From Tatumella punctata (GTDB lineage Bacteria; Pseudomonadota; Gammaproteobacteria; Enterobacterales; Enterobacteriaceae), in NCBI RefSeq assembly GCF_039523735.1, contig NZ_BAAAFW010000037.1, positions 1 through 64,000 on the forward strand: a DNA stretch of 64,000 nucleotides. The letters run 5' to 3'. Below are positions 6,961 through 15,432 of this stretch, piece after piece. The notes beneath the pieces were generated by a model, which worked only from the letters and a program-made list of their open reading frames with translations, was not told where the DNA came from and made no database searches. Every line of letters begins with the position of its first letter. The first letter of the stretch is position 1. Made by a program: the position numbers and the translations under genes.

Positions 6961-7198
6961 GCATAAAAGGCAAGAACTGATTGCAGGAATTGGGGATTAG
7001 CCCCTTAAAGCACACGCCTATGTTGTTAGTCTGCCAGTTGGAGATTCCCGAACCGAAGCATTCTCAATCTATGAGGTATTACGCAGGCTCCAGCGCAAAG
7101 GTACTGCCGCCGACATGTTGGAGGCAACAAATCCGTTAATCCGCACAGGTTTAATGGATTACGACAATATGACTGATGATGATTGGGATAAAGATTAA
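6953..7198 (+). pseudogene. Small phage gene interrupted by an in-frame amber codon
   Basis: Starting from a GTG that overlaps the yfdR stop, the frame reads VTEHKRQELIAGIGD, meets TAG at 6998-7000, then continues open in the same frame for 65 codons (PLKAHAYVVSLPVGDSRTEA..., IYEVLRRLQRKGTAADMLEA..., ending MTDDDWDKD and TAA at 7196-7198). The downstream part looks like ordinary protein, with amphipathic helix IYEVLRRLQRK and an acidic tail, and has no good start of its own. The simplest reading is a roughly 80-residue phage protein killed by one point mutation. I do not recognise a function. Restart at an internal ATG is possible. Confidence 0.65.
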
Positions 7199-7253
7199 TG
7201 CCACCACCAGCGATGAAATCAGACCGTTGCAGCGGACTATGTGGAGGATAATT

Positions 7254-7499
7254 ATGATACAAATGCTGACACTGAAAGAATGGGCTGCTGAAAAGTACAA
7301 AAGTAACCCTCCGAGTCTCTCAACTCTGAGACGTTACGCTAAACAACAACTTTTTTTGCCACCGGCAAGTAAACAGGGCCGATTCTGGCGAGTGCGTGAA
7401 GATGCTGAGCTTGTCGGGGAATTGAGCATGCCAGACATAAGAAGGAATGATTCTTCCCTGTTATTGAGGATTCTTACCGATGGCTGCCAGACCCCGTAA
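7254..7499 (+). CDS. xis: Excisionase
   Basis: An 81-residue basic protein starting MIQMLTLKEWAAEKYKSNPPSLSTLRRYAKQ. This is the winged-helix plan of phage excisionases, in which the protein bends attR DNA and directs the integrase toward excision. GTGGAGGATAATT gives a strong ribosome site before the ATG at 7254. The gene overlaps the integrase start by 20 bases, the usual xis-int coupling. The C-terminal tail (residues ~60-81) is not recognised. Confidence 0.85.
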   Translation: MIQMLTLKEWAAEKYKSNPPSLSTLRRYAKQQLFLPPASKQGRFWRVREDAELVGELSMPDIRRNDSSLLLRILTDGCQTP

Positions 7500-8607
7500 A
7501 AATAATGTCAGCATCCCGAACCTGTACCCCCTTTATAGCCGTAAGATAAACAAGATCTACTGGCGATATAAGCATCCGGTGACAGGGAAGTTTCACGCGC
7601 TGGGTGATAACGAAGATGAGGCAAAGGCTGTTGCTATAGAAGCTAATGCCCGCCTCGCAGAACAGCGCACCCGCCAGGTAATGGCGCTCAGTGATCGTAT
7701 CTCCTCTAAAAAAGGACATGGGATTAGCGTTAATGCCTGGATCACTCGTTATCAGACAATTCAGACAGACCGGCTGACAGCCGGAGAGATAAAACCGAAT
7801 ACCTATAAACAGAAAACCAAGCCGGTATCCCTGCTTACGGAGAAGTGCGGGCCCCTGGGGATTGCTGATGTCTCAGTCAGGGATGTTGCGCAGATACTGG
7901 ACCAATACCAGTCACTGGGGCAGCACCGGATGGCACAGGTTATAAGATCCGTGTTAATCGACGTTTTCAAAGAAGCACAACATGCCGGAGAAGTACCACC
8001 CGGCTTTAATCCCGCGCTGGCAACGAAGCAGCCGAGGAAAAAAGTGACCCGACAGCGGCTTAATCTTGACGAATGGCAACAAATTTTCGCTATCGCAGAT
8101 GCCAGCCATAAATATATGGGAAATGCGATGCTACTCGCCGTAGTCACAGGTCAGCGGTTAGGTGATATTTCAAAAATGAAATTCAGTGATGTCTGGGATG
8201 GACACCTGCACGTTGTTCAGCAGAAAACGGGAACCAGGCTGGCTATCCCTGTCAGCTTACAATGCGATGCTTTAGGGGTGACTCTGGATGATGTTATCAG
8301 GCGCTGCAGAGATTACGCCGTCAGTCCTTTCCTGGTTCATTACTTCCGTACAACCTCACAATCAGAACGGGGAGCACAGGTCACACCGAATACCCTTACT
8401 ACAAATTTCAGTAAGGCCAGGGATAAAGCCAGTATTAATTGGGGTTCCGGAACGCCTGCCACATTTCATGAGCAACGATCATTATCAGAGCGTCTTTACC
8501 AGGCTCAGGGCATCGATACTAAAAATCTGCTGGGTCATAAATCACAGCAACAGACCGATAAATACCACGATGACCGGGGTAAAAACTGGATCACTATAGC
8601 CGTCTGA
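7480..8607 (+). CDS. int: Lambda-type tyrosine integrase
   Basis: A 375-residue site-specific recombinase. An N-terminal arm-binding region is followed by a core-binding domain (~80-180) and the catalytic domain, with all signature residues visible: Arg226 (TGQRLGDI), Lys249 (VVQQKTGT), His330 and Arg333 (TFHEQRSL), His353 (LLGHKS) and nucleophile Tyr362 (TDKYHDDRG). Length and location match IntE of e14, which inserts into icd. It follows xis with overlap and reads toward the 3' end of icd. It appears intact, so the element may retain recombination activity if its left attachment site survives. Confidence 0.93.
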   Translation: MAARPRKNNVSIPNLYPLYSRKINKIYWRYKHPVTGKFHALGDNEDEAKAVAIEANARLAEQRTRQVMALSDRISSKKGHGISVNAWITRYQTIQTDRLTAGEIKPNTYKQKTKPVSLLTEKCGPLGIADVSVRDVAQILDQYQSLGQHRMAQVIRSVLIDVFKEAQHAGEVPPGFNPALATKQPRKKVTRQRLNLDEWQQIFAIADASHKYMGNAMLLAVVTGQRLGDISKMKFSDVWDGHLHVVQQKTGTRLAIPVSLQCDALGVTLDDVIRRCRDYAVSPFLVHYFRTTSQSERGAQVTPNTLTTNFSKARDKASINWGSGTPATFHEQRSLSERLYQAQGIDTKNLLGHKSQQQTDKYHDDRGKNWITIAV

Positions 8608-8616
8608 ATCAGGAGG

Positions 8617-8649
8617 TTTTGATAATTTGTTTTGATAATATTTTGATAA
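8617..8649 (+). repeat. Three TTTTGATAA direct repeats, candidate integrase arm sites
   Basis: Three exact copies of the 9-mer TTTTGATAA at 8617, 8630 and 8641, spaced 13 and 11 bases apart, lie between the integrase stop and the icd 3' end. Short, closely spaced repeats next to the attachment core are typical of the arm-type sites bound by the integrase N-terminal domain. That role is inferred from position only. Confidence 0.55.
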
Positions 8650-8663
8650 CCCTTCGCAGGCTA

Positions 8664-8692
8664 ACAAAAAACGGGCTCTTTTCAGAACCCGT
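8664..8692 (-). terminator. icd intrinsic terminator
   Basis: Stem AACGGG / CCCGTT (8670-8675 and 8687-8692) with an extra TCT/AGA pairing inside, followed on the minus strand by a run of six T (8665-8670 complement). It ends icd transcription and, in the other direction, could stop integrase transcription from entering icd. Confidence 0.8.
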
Positions 8693-8718
8693 TATAATGT
8701 ATCCGCGGTTATCCGTGA

Positions 8719-9969
8719 TTACATATGGCTGATGATCGCATCACCAAACTCTGAGGATTTCAGCAGTTTAGCGCCGTCCATCAGGCGTTCGAAATCGTAG
8801 GTGACGGTTTTAGCGGCGATAGCGCCTTCCATACCTTTAATGATTAAATCAGCTGCTTCGGTCCAGCCCATATGACGCAGCATCATTTCGGCGGACAGGA
8901 TAACGGAACCCGGGTTCACTTTGTCCTGACCGGCATATTTTGGTGCGGTGCCGTGGGTCGCTTCAAACAGTGCACATTCGTCACCGATGTTGGCGCCAGG
9001 GGCGATACCAATACCACCCACCTGGGCTGCCAGAGCATCAGAAATGTAGTCACCGTTCAGGTTCATACAGGCAATAACATCGTATTCTGCCGGACGTAAC
9101 AGGATTTGCTGCAGGAAAGCATCGGCAATGACATCTTTAACAATAATGTCTTTACCATTTTTTGGGTTTTTGAACTTCATCCATGGACCACCGTCCAGCA
9201 GTTCCCCGCCGAATTCGTCTTTCACTAACTGGTAACCCCAGTCTTTGAAAGCGCCTTCGGTAAATTTCATAATGTTGCCTTTGTGGACCAGTGTCAGACT
9301 ATCGCGATCGTTAGCGATAGTATATTCCACTGCCGCACGCACCAGACGTTTGGTTCCTTCTTCCGAACACGGTTTTACGCCGATACCACAGTGTTCAGGG
9401 AAACGGATTTTTTTAACACCCATTTCATCCCGCAGGAATTTAATCACTTTATCGGCTTCCGCACTGCCGGCTTTCCATTCGATACCGGCATAAATATCTT
9501 CGGAGTTCTCACGGAAGATGACCATGTCTGTATCTTCCGGGCGTTTCAGCGGGCTCGGAGTACCGGTATAGTAGCGGACAGGACGCAGGCAGATGTATAA
9601 ATCGAGCTGCTGACGCAGGGCAACGTTCAGAGAACGGATGCCGCCGCCAACCGGGGTGGTTAATGGGCCTTTAATAGCAACACGGTATTCTTTGATCAGG
9701 TCAAGAGTTTCCTGCGGCAGCCAGACATCCGGGCCGTAGAGTTCAGTTGATTTTTCACCCGTATAAATCTCCATCCAGGAAATTTTACGTTTGCCATGGT
9801 AGGCCTTGTTAACCGCAGCATCGACCACTTTCAGCATCACAGGAGAGACATCAACACCAATCCCATCCCCCTCGATATAAGGGATCACCGGGTTATCTGG
9901 TACAACGAGTTTTCCCTGACTAACAGTAATTTTCTGACCTTCTGTCGGAACAACAACTTTGCTTTCCAT
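8719..9969 (-). CDS. icd: Isocitrate dehydrogenase (NADP+)
   Basis: A 416-residue enzyme that converts isocitrate to 2-oxoglutarate, CO2 and NADPH in the TCA cycle; homodimeric and cytosolic. The length equals E. coli Icd. The active-site loop GGGIRSLNVALRQ places Ser113, the AceK phosphorylation site that diverts carbon to the glyoxylate shunt. The NADP-site region HGTAPKYAGQDKVNPGSVILS is intact. The ATG at 9969 is preceded by AGGAGAGG; the TTG just before it is unlikely to be used. The 3' end abuts the prophage, whose integration leaves a full reading frame ending GDAIISHM, so the last codons were probably supplied by the phage copy of the attachment site. Confidence 0.98.
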   Translation of the reverse strand: MESKVVVPTEGQKITVSQGKLVVPDNPVIPYIEGDGIGVDVSPVMLKVVDAAVNKAYHGKRKISWMEIYTGEKSTELYGPDVWLPQETLDLIKEYRVAIKGPLTTPVGGGIRSLNVALRQQLDLYICLRPVRYYTGTPSPLKRPEDTDMVIFRENSEDIYAGIEWKAGSAEADKVIKFLRDEMGVKKIRFPEHCGIGVKPCSEEGTKRLVRAAVEYTIANDRDSLTLVHKGNIMKFTEGAFKDWGYQLVKDEFGGELLDGGPWMKFKNPKNGKDIIVKDVIADAFLQQILLRPAEYDVIACMNLNGDYISDALAAQVGGIGIAPGANIGDECALFEATHGTAPKYAGQDKVNPGSVILSAEMMLRHMGWTEAADLIIKGMEGAIAAKTVTYDFERLMDGAKLLKSSEFGDAIISHM

Positions 9970-10302
9970 CAACCTCTCCTTCGAGCGATTTTATGTTAAT
10001 GATTTGTAAGATGCCGCGCAATACTACCCGAATCCCCGGGCAATAGCATAAAAAAAATGAACCCGAATAGCCGGCGCTGGCAAAACTGTGACTAAGAGTA
10101 TTACCGCAAAATATTGCCGGTGATAAGCATTTTATTTTTACAGGATAAGATCTGTGGCACAGCTTCAGTTTGTTGGCATCGGGTAATAACTGCACGTAAA
10201 ATAGTCAGTTACCCTTCAGCACCGCCTGTGGCGTAGTTTCTATTACAGCCAAAACAGCCCGCAGCAGTTATACTGTGACGATACTGACCAAAAAAAGACA
10301 TT
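9970..10302. other. icd-rluE divergent intergenic region
   Basis: 333 bases between divergent genes with no convincing coding frame. It must hold the icd and rluE promoters. I could not assign -35/-10 elements, or the ArcA and Cra sites known for E. coli icd, with confidence. Confidence 0.5.
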
Positions 10303-10911
10303 ATGTTTAAGAAACCCAGAAATCAGCGACGCCCTGCCCGCCCTGTGGCAGACAATCAACCCCGCCGGGTGATCCTGTTTAATAAGCCTTTCGATGTTCT
10401 GCCACAGTTTACTGATGATGGCGGACGGCGAACCCTGAAAGAGTTTATTCCGCTGAGTGGTGTCTATGCTGCCGGGCGGCTTGACCGTGACAGCGAAGGA
10501 CTGTTGCTGCTGACCAATGATGGCAAGTTGCAGGCCAGACTGACACAGCCCGGCAAACGCACCGCGAAAACCTATTTTGTGCAGGTAGAGGGGCAGCCGG
10601 CAGATGAGGATTTGCAGAAACTGCGCAACGGGATCGTCCTGAAAGATGGCCCTGCCTTGCCGGCGGTAGTTGAACAGGTTTCAGAGCCGGAATGGTTATG
10701 GCCACGTCAGCCCCCCATCCGCGAACGTAAATCAATACCGACCTGCTGGCTGAAAATTATTGTGTATGAAGGCCGCAACCGTCAGGTCCGGCGGATGACC
10801 GCGGCTATCGGCTTTCCAACGTTGCGGCTGATACGCTATGCGATTGGCAGTTATACGCTGGGGGATTTGGCCTGTGGTGAATGGCGCGAAGCTCCTGTAT
10901 CAGCGGCATAG
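10303..10911 (+). CDS. rluE: 23S rRNA pseudouridine(2457) synthase RluE
   Basis: A 202-residue RsuA/RluE-family pseudouridine synthase that isomerises U2457 in 23S rRNA. The catalytic loop GRLDRDSEGLLLLTNDG carries the nucleophilic Asp61. The family's KTYFVQVEG strand and the EGRNRQVRRM motif near the C-terminus are present. No S4 domain is present, as expected for RluE. A basic N-terminal tail (KKPRNQRRPARP) precedes the catalytic domain. nudJ follows after 33 bases, as in related genomes. Confidence 0.95.
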   Translation: MFKKPRNQRRPARPVADNQPRRVILFNKPFDVLPQFTDDGGRRTLKEFIPLSGVYAAGRLDRDSEGLLLLTNDGKLQARLTQPGKRTAKTYFVQVEGQPADEDLQKLRNGIVLKDGPALPAVVEQVSEPEWLWPRQPPIRERKSIPTCWLKIIVYEGRNRQVRRMTAAIGFPTLRLIRYAIGSYTLGDLACGEWREAPVSAA

Positions 10912-10944
10912 TGCTGTTGTTTTCTACTGAGCAGAGGGGATGTT

Positions 10945-11403
10945 ATGTTTACTCCGCATATCACTGTCGCCTGTATTGTCCATGCGGCGGGAAAATTACT
11001 GGTGGTTGAAGAACAGGTGAATGGCCGGCCAGTACTGAACCAGCCGGCTGGCCACCTGGAAGCCGCAGAAACCTTAGCCGACGCCGCCAGCCGTGAGTTA
11101 TATGAAGAGACGGGCTTGCAGGCCAGCCCGCAATATTTTCTCGGGGTACAGCAATGGATCGCTACGGATAATACGCCTTTTATCCGTTTCCTGTTCGGGC
11201 TGGACCTCACCTTTTGTGCGCAAACCAGCCCGCAGGACAGTGATATTGATTGCTGCCACTGGCTGACGCCTGAAGCGATTCTGCACGCGGATAATCTGCG
11301 TTCCCCGCTGGTCGCCGAAAGCGTCCGTCTGTGGCAACAGCCGGCACGTTACCCCCTGAGTCTGGTGAGTGCCTTCAATTGGCCTGCTGCCAGGGGTGCG
11401 TAA
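10945..11403 (+). CDS. nudJ: Nudix phosphatase NudJ
   Basis: A 152-residue Nudix hydrolase. The Nudix box spans about residues 36-58, with GHLEAAET, then RELYEETGL supplying the metal-binding glutamates. E. coli NudJ (YmfB) hydrolyses thiamine pyrimidine pyrophosphate (HMP-PP) and nucleoside di- and triphosphates. GAGGGGATGTT lies before the ATG. The gene sits between rluE and mnmA as in E. coli, and its short distance from both suggests co-transcription. Confidence 0.93.
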   Translation: MFTPHITVACIVHAAGKLLVVEEQVNGRPVLNQPAGHLEAAETLADAASRELYEETGLQASPQYFLGVQQWIATDNTPFIRFLFGLDLTFCAQTSPQDSDIDCCHWLTPEAILHADNLRSPLVAESVRLWQQPARYPLSLVSAFNWPAARGA

Positions 11404-11466
11404 TACCCCGTGTCATGGTAAAGTATGCCGCCGGTTTTTTATAAATACGTCTTGTGTGAGTAGGTC

Positions 11467-12582
11467 ATGTCTGACAATAGTCAAAAAAAAGTAATCGTCG
11501 GTATGTCCGGCGGGGTTGATTCTTCCGTTTCTGCCTGGTTGCTGTTACAGCAAGGATATCAGGTCGAAGGTCTGTTTATGAAGAACTGGGAAGAAGACGA
11601 CGGTGAAGAATACTGCACCGCCGCAGAAGATCTGGCTGATGCACAAGCCGTATGTGACAAACTCGGCATCCCCCTGCATAAAATCAATTTTGCGGCAGAA
11701 TACTGGGACAATGTGTTCGAACATTTCCTCGGCGAATATAAAGCCGGTCGTACCCCTAACCCGGATATTCTCTGTAATAAAGAGATCAAATTTAAAGCCT
11801 TCCTGGAATTCGCCGCCGAAGATCTGGGGGCAGACCTGATAGCCACAGGGCACTATGTCCGCCGTCAGGATGTCAACGGTAAAAGCCAGTTACTGCGCGG
11901 TCTGGATACCAATAAAGATCAGAGCTACTTTTTGTATGCCCTGAGCCACCAGCAAATAGCCCAGAGTCTGTTCCCGGTCGGTGAGCTGGAGAAACCGGAA
12001 GTACGCCGCATTGCAGAGCAGCTGGATCTGATCACTGCCCGTAAAAAAGACTCTACCGGGATCTGTTTTATTGGCGAGCGTAAATTCCGTGATTTCCTCG
12101 GACGTTATTTACCGGCGCGGCCGGGGCCGATCGAAAGTACGGACGGACAGGTCTTAGGCCAGCATCAGGGGCTGATGTATCACACTCTGGGTCAGCGTAA
12201 AGGCCTCGGCATCGGTGGTCTGAAAGACAGTAATGATGACCCATGGTATGTGGTTGATAAAGATCTGACCGGAAACCGGCTGATCGTCGCCCAGGGTGCC
12301 GAACATCCCCGGCTGATGTCTGTCGGGCTGGTTGCACAGCAACTGGACTGGGTTGATCGCCAGCCGGTAACAGCCCCGTTCCGTTGCACAGTAAAAACCC
12401 GTTATCGTCAGACGGATATTCCCTGTGAAGTGATTCCCCTGTCTGACGAGCGTATTGAAGTTCGCTTTGACGAGCCCGTGGCTGCTGTAACTCCGGGACA
12501 ATCGGCTGTATTTTATCTGGGCGATGTCTGTCTGGGCGGCGGTGTGATAGAACAACGCCTGCCTCTGCCGGTCACTGAATAA
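11467..12582 (+). CDS. mnmA: tRNA-uridine 2-sulfurtransferase MnmA
   Basis: A 371-residue PP-loop ATPase that adds sulfur to C2 of wobble uridine 34 in tRNA-Lys, -Glu and -Gln, receiving persulfide through the Tus relay. The PP-loop GMSGGVDSS is at residues 12-20. Catalytic cysteines are Cys103 (DILCNKE) and Cys200 (STGICFIGER). The C-terminal beta-barrel region (GLGIGG onward) completes the family fold at normal length. hflD follows after 13 bases, the same pairing as in E. coli. Confidence 0.97.
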   Translation: MSDNSQKKVIVGMSGGVDSSVSAWLLLQQGYQVEGLFMKNWEEDDGEEYCTAAEDLADAQAVCDKLGIPLHKINFAAEYWDNVFEHFLGEYKAGRTPNPDILCNKEIKFKAFLEFAAEDLGADLIATGHYVRRQDVNGKSQLLRGLDTNKDQSYFLYALSHQQIAQSLFPVGELEKPEVRRIAEQLDLITARKKDSTGICFIGERKFRDFLGRYLPARPGPIESTDGQVLGQHQGLMYHTLGQRKGLGIGGLKDSNDDPWYVVDKDLTGNRLIVAQGAEHPRLMSVGLVAQQLDWVDRQPVTAPFRCTVKTRYRQTDIPCEVIPLSDERIEVRFDEPVAAVTPGQSAVFYLGDVCLGGGVIEQRLPLPVTE

Positions 12583-12595
12583 TCACGGGGATCCT

Positions 12596-13237
12596 GTGGC
12601 GAAAAATATCCGCGAAATTACCCTGGCGCTGGCCGGTGTCTGTCAGGCAGCACATCTGGCCCGGCAACTTGCACACCAGGGCAACTGTCCTGCCGACGCA
12701 TTCAGTGTGTCCCTGCGCAGCCTGATCGATCTGAACCCGCCGGATACTCTGGCGGTGTATGGCGGCGATGAGTCTGCCCTGCGCTTTGGCCTGGAAACTC
12801 TGATTGCCGTACTCCACAGTCCGTCACGTCAGGGGGCCAGCGCTGAGCTTACCCGCTATACCCTGAGCCTGCTGATGCTGGAGCGTAAACTGCATAAAAA
12901 CCGCCAGGCATTGCAGCAGCTGACACAGCGAATTTCTCAGCTCGATCGCCAGCTGCAGCACTACGCACTGGAATCCGATACAGTGATTGCCGCTATTGCA
13001 TCAATTTATGTGGATGTTATCAGTCCGATAGGGCCGCGTATTCAGGTCACCGGTGATCCGGCAATACTGCAAAATTCGCTGGTACAGAGTAAAGTCCGCG
13101 CCGCATTACTGACAGGTATCCGTGCCGCAGTGCTGTGGCAACAGGTTGGCGGCAGCCGCCTGCATTTAATGTTTAGCCGCACCCGGATTATCGGGGAAGC
13201 GAAATCAATTTTATCCCGTTTGTCGCCCGGATTTTAA
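12596..13237 (+). CDS. hflD: High-frequency lysogenization protein HflD
   Basis: A 213-residue helical, peripheral inner-membrane protein. E. coli HflD binds phage lambda CII and reduces its activity, so its loss favours lysogeny; its host role is unclear. It starts at GTG 12596, after CACGGGGATCCT. Characteristic stretches include SVSLRSLIDLNPP and the C-terminal LMFSRTRIIGEAKSILSRL. It lies between mnmA and purB as in other enterobacteria. Its presence near a lambdoid prophage with a CII-like gene is coincidental, as the gene order is ancestral. Confidence 0.95.
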   Translation: MAKNIREITLALAGVCQAAHLARQLAHQGNCPADAFSVSLRSLIDLNPPDTLAVYGGDESALRFGLETLIAVLHSPSRQGASAELTRYTLSLLMLERKLHKNRQALQQLTQRISQLDRQLQHYALESDTVIAAIASIYVDVISPIGPRIQVTGDPAILQNSLVQSKVRAALLTGIRAAVLWQQVGGSRLHLMFSRTRIIGEAKSILSRLSPGF

Positions 13238-13283
13238 CTGGCGACAGCATGACTGCTTTTACAATGATTCAGGAGTTGCACTG

Positions 13284-14654
13284 ATGGAATTATCCGCACT
13301 GACCGCCGTTTCCCCTGTTGATGGACGCTATGGGGAAAAAGTCAGCCCGCTGCGCGCGATTTTCAGTGAATTTGGTTTACTGAAATTTCGTGTTCAGGTT
13401 GAAGTCCGCTGGTTACAGAAACTGGCATCAACCGCAGAAATCAGGGAAGTTCCTGCATTTGATGCCGACGCAAACGCTTTCCTTGACCAGATTGTCGCCG
13501 GTTTTAACCAGCAAGATGCCGCGCGGATCAAAACAATCGAACGTACCACTAACCATGATGTGAAAGCAGTAGAGTATTTCCTGAAAGAAAAAGTGGCCAC
13601 TGTTCCTGCTTTGCAGGCGGTTTCTGAGTTTATCCACTTTGCCTGTACCTCTGAAGATATTAATAACCTGTCCCATGCATTAATGCTGGAGACGGCCCGC
13701 CGTGAGGTTATTCTGCCTTACTGGAAACAGCTGACCGAAGCACTGCAGACCCTGGCAACGGAATACCGTGATCTGCCACTGTTGTCCCGTACCCATGGAC
13801 AACCGGCCACGCCGTCAACCCTGGGTAAAGAGATGGCAAACGTAGCTTACCGTATGGCACGCCAGGTCCGTCAGTTAGAACAGGTTGAAATCCTGGGTAA
13901 AATTAACGGCGCGGTGGGTAACTATAACGCGCACATTGCCGCTTATCCGGAAGCCGACTGGCACCGTATCAGCGAAGAGTTTGTTACTTCACTGGGGATC
14001 CGCTGGAACCCGTACACCACGCAGATTGAACCGCACGATTATATTGCCGAACTGTTTGACTGCATTGCCCGGTTTAACACTATCCTGATCGACTTTGACC
14101 GTGATATCTGGGGTTATATTGCCCTGAATCACTTCAAACAGAAAACCATCGCCGGTGAGATTGGGTCTTCCACGATGCCCCATAAAGTCAACCCGATTGA
14201 TTTCGAAAATTCAGAGGGTAACCTGGGACTGGCTAACGCCGTGTTACAGCATCTGGCAGCCAAACTGCCGGTATCCCGCTGGCAGCGTGATCTGACCGAC
14301 TCCACCGTATTGCGTAACCTGGGTGTCGGTATCGGCTATGCCGTCATTGCCTACCAGTCTACCCTGAAAGGTATCTCTAAGCTGGAAGTGAACCGCGAAC
14401 GTCTGCTGGATGAACTGGATCACAACTGGGAAGTTCTGGCTGAGCCGGTGCAGACCGTTATGCGTCGTTACGGTATCGAAAAGCCGTATGAAAAACTGAA
14501 GGAGCTGACCCGCGGTAAACGCGTCGATGCGGAAGGAATGAAAACCTTTATTGATAACCTGCCCTTGCCGGAAGAAGAAAAGACCCGCCTGAAAGCAATG
14601 ACCCCGGCTAATTATCTCGGCCGTGCAGTCACTATGGTTGATGAACTGAAATAA
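13284..14654 (+). CDS. purB: Adenylosuccinate lyase
   Basis: A 456-residue enzyme of the fumarase/aspartase superfamily. It cleaves SAICAR to AICAR and adenylosuccinate to AMP, releasing fumarate in both purine steps. The family signature SSTMPHKVNPIDFENSEGN is intact, with the catalytic serine in the flexible loop. THGQPATPS and TTNHDVKAVEYF mark the other active-site segments. Length matches E. coli PurB. AGGAG precedes the ATG, and a strong terminator follows the stop. Confidence 0.98.
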   Translation: MELSALTAVSPVDGRYGEKVSPLRAIFSEFGLLKFRVQVEVRWLQKLASTAEIREVPAFDADANAFLDQIVAGFNQQDAARIKTIERTTNHDVKAVEYFLKEKVATVPALQAVSEFIHFACTSEDINNLSHALMLETARREVILPYWKQLTEALQTLATEYRDLPLLSRTHGQPATPSTLGKEMANVAYRMARQVRQLEQVEILGKINGAVGNYNAHIAAYPEADWHRISEEFVTSLGIRWNPYTTQIEPHDYIAELFDCIARFNTILIDFDRDIWGYIALNHFKQKTIAGEIGSSTMPHKVNPIDFENSEGNLGLANAVLQHLAAKLPVSRWQRDLTDSTVLRNLGVGIGYAVIAYQSTLKGISKLEVNRERLLDELDHNWEVLAEPVQTVMRRYGIEKPYEKLKELTRGKRVDAEGMKTFIDNLPLPEEEKTRLKAMTPANYLGRAVTMVDELK

Positions 14655-14662
14655 CCTGCCAG

Positions 14663-14687
14663 CGCAGGCCGGATCTTCCGGCCTGCG
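14663..14687 (+). terminator. purB terminator
   Basis: Perfect 10-bp stem CGCAGGCCGG / CCGGCCTGCG with a 5-base loop, nine bases after the purB stop, followed by TTAATC. It separates purB from phoP, whose promoter begins immediately after it. Confidence 0.8.
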
Positions 14688-14720
14688 TTAATCCCCTGTT
14701 TACCTCAAATCACGTATAAT
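14686..14720 (+). promoter_or_regulatory. phoP promoter with PhoP half-box
   Basis: A consensus -10 TATAAT (14715-14720) is preceded by TGTTTA (14697-14702) with exactly 12 bases between them, the same spacing as between the second PhoP-box repeat and the -10 in the E. coli phoP promoter. The expected first repeat, 11 bases upstream, is only CGTTAA (14686-14691) and overlaps the end of the purB terminator. This suggests autoregulation by PhoP through a weakened box. Confidence 0.65.
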
Positions 14721-14760
14721 CACCTGATAGTCCCTCCTGCTGATTTCTGAGGTTGCAATT

Positions 14761-15432
14761 ATGCGTGTGCTGGTTATTGAAGATAATGCTTTGTTACGTC
14801 ATCACCTGGCTGTCCAGTTACGTGATATGGGCCATCAGGTAGATGCCGCCGAAGATGCCAAAGAAGCCGATTATTTTCTGTCAGAACATGAACCGGATGT
14901 TGCTCTGATTGATCTCGGTCTGCCAGGCGAAGATGGTATGACACTGATCCGCCGCTGGCGTGCCCGCGCCGTAAAGCAACCGATTCTGGTGCTGACCGCC
15001 CGCGAAGGCTGGCAGGCAAAAGTGGAAGCACTGGAAGCCGGTGCCGATGACTATGTCACTAAACCTTTTCATATTGAAGAAGTGGCTGCCAGACTACAGG
15101 CCCTGATGCGCCGTAACAGCGGGCATGCCTCACAGGTCATAGAGTCCGGGCCTTTTCAGGTCGACTTGTCCCGCAAGGAATTAACCATCCACCAGCAGGC
15201 GGTGAAACTGACAGTGTTCGAATATACCATTGTCGAAACCCTGATCCGTAATGCCGGAAAAGTGGTCAGCAAAGAATCACTGATGCTGCAATTGTACCCG
15301 GATGCAGAACTGCGTGAAAGCCATACCATTGATGTCCTGATGGGCCGTCTGAGGAAGAAAATACTGCAGCTGCATGACGGTGATGTGATCACCACCGTAC
15401 GCAGTCAGGGATATCGCTTTGAGCACAACTAA
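14761..15432 (+). CDS. phoP: Response regulator PhoP
   Basis: A 223-residue OmpR-family regulator. The receiver domain (~1-120) has the acidic pocket IEDN, phospho-acceptor Asp51 (ALIDLGLPGEDG), Thr in VLTARE and Lys in DYVTKPFH. The winged-helix DNA-binding domain (~127-223) ends in the HTH and wing SHTIDVLMGRLRKKI and TVRSQGYRF. It responds with PhoQ to low Mg2+, acid pH and cationic peptides and controls envelope modification genes. The stop overlaps the phoQ start. Confidence 0.98.
   Translation: MRVLVIEDNALLRHHLAVQLRDMGHQVDAAEDAKEADYFLSEHEPDVALIDLGLPGEDGMTLIRRWRARAVKQPILVLTAREGWQAKVEALEAGADDYVTKPFHIEEVAARLQALMRRNSGHASQVIESGPFQVDLSRKELTIHQQAVKLTVFEYTIVETLIRNAGKVVSKESLMLQLYPDAELRESHTIDVLMGRLRKKILQLHDGDVITTVRSQGYRFEHN

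Larger units (their letters stand above)
1..8718. mobile_element. Decayed e14/lambda-like prophage at icd (right part; left end outside window)
   Basis: An integrase gene ends 111 bases from the 3' end of icd and points into it, which is the layout of elements that use icd as attachment site, such as E. coli prophage e14. Next to it are excisionase, CI repressor, Cro, YmfL, replication and PerC-type genes in lambdoid order. Decay shows as a twice-frameshifted dam gene, an in-frame amber codon in a small gene, and an IS3-type gene at the left edge. No capsid, tail or lysis gene is visible. The icd end next to the integrase is intact and would be the phage-supplied copy; the matching left attachment site must lie before position 1. 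The right limit is placed at the icd stop codon and is approximate. Confidence 0.85.

Noticed and set aside
8600..8730. Exact attachment core (attR) at the icd end
   Set aside because: The left copy of the icd 3' end is outside the window, so the core sequence cannot be defined by comparison.
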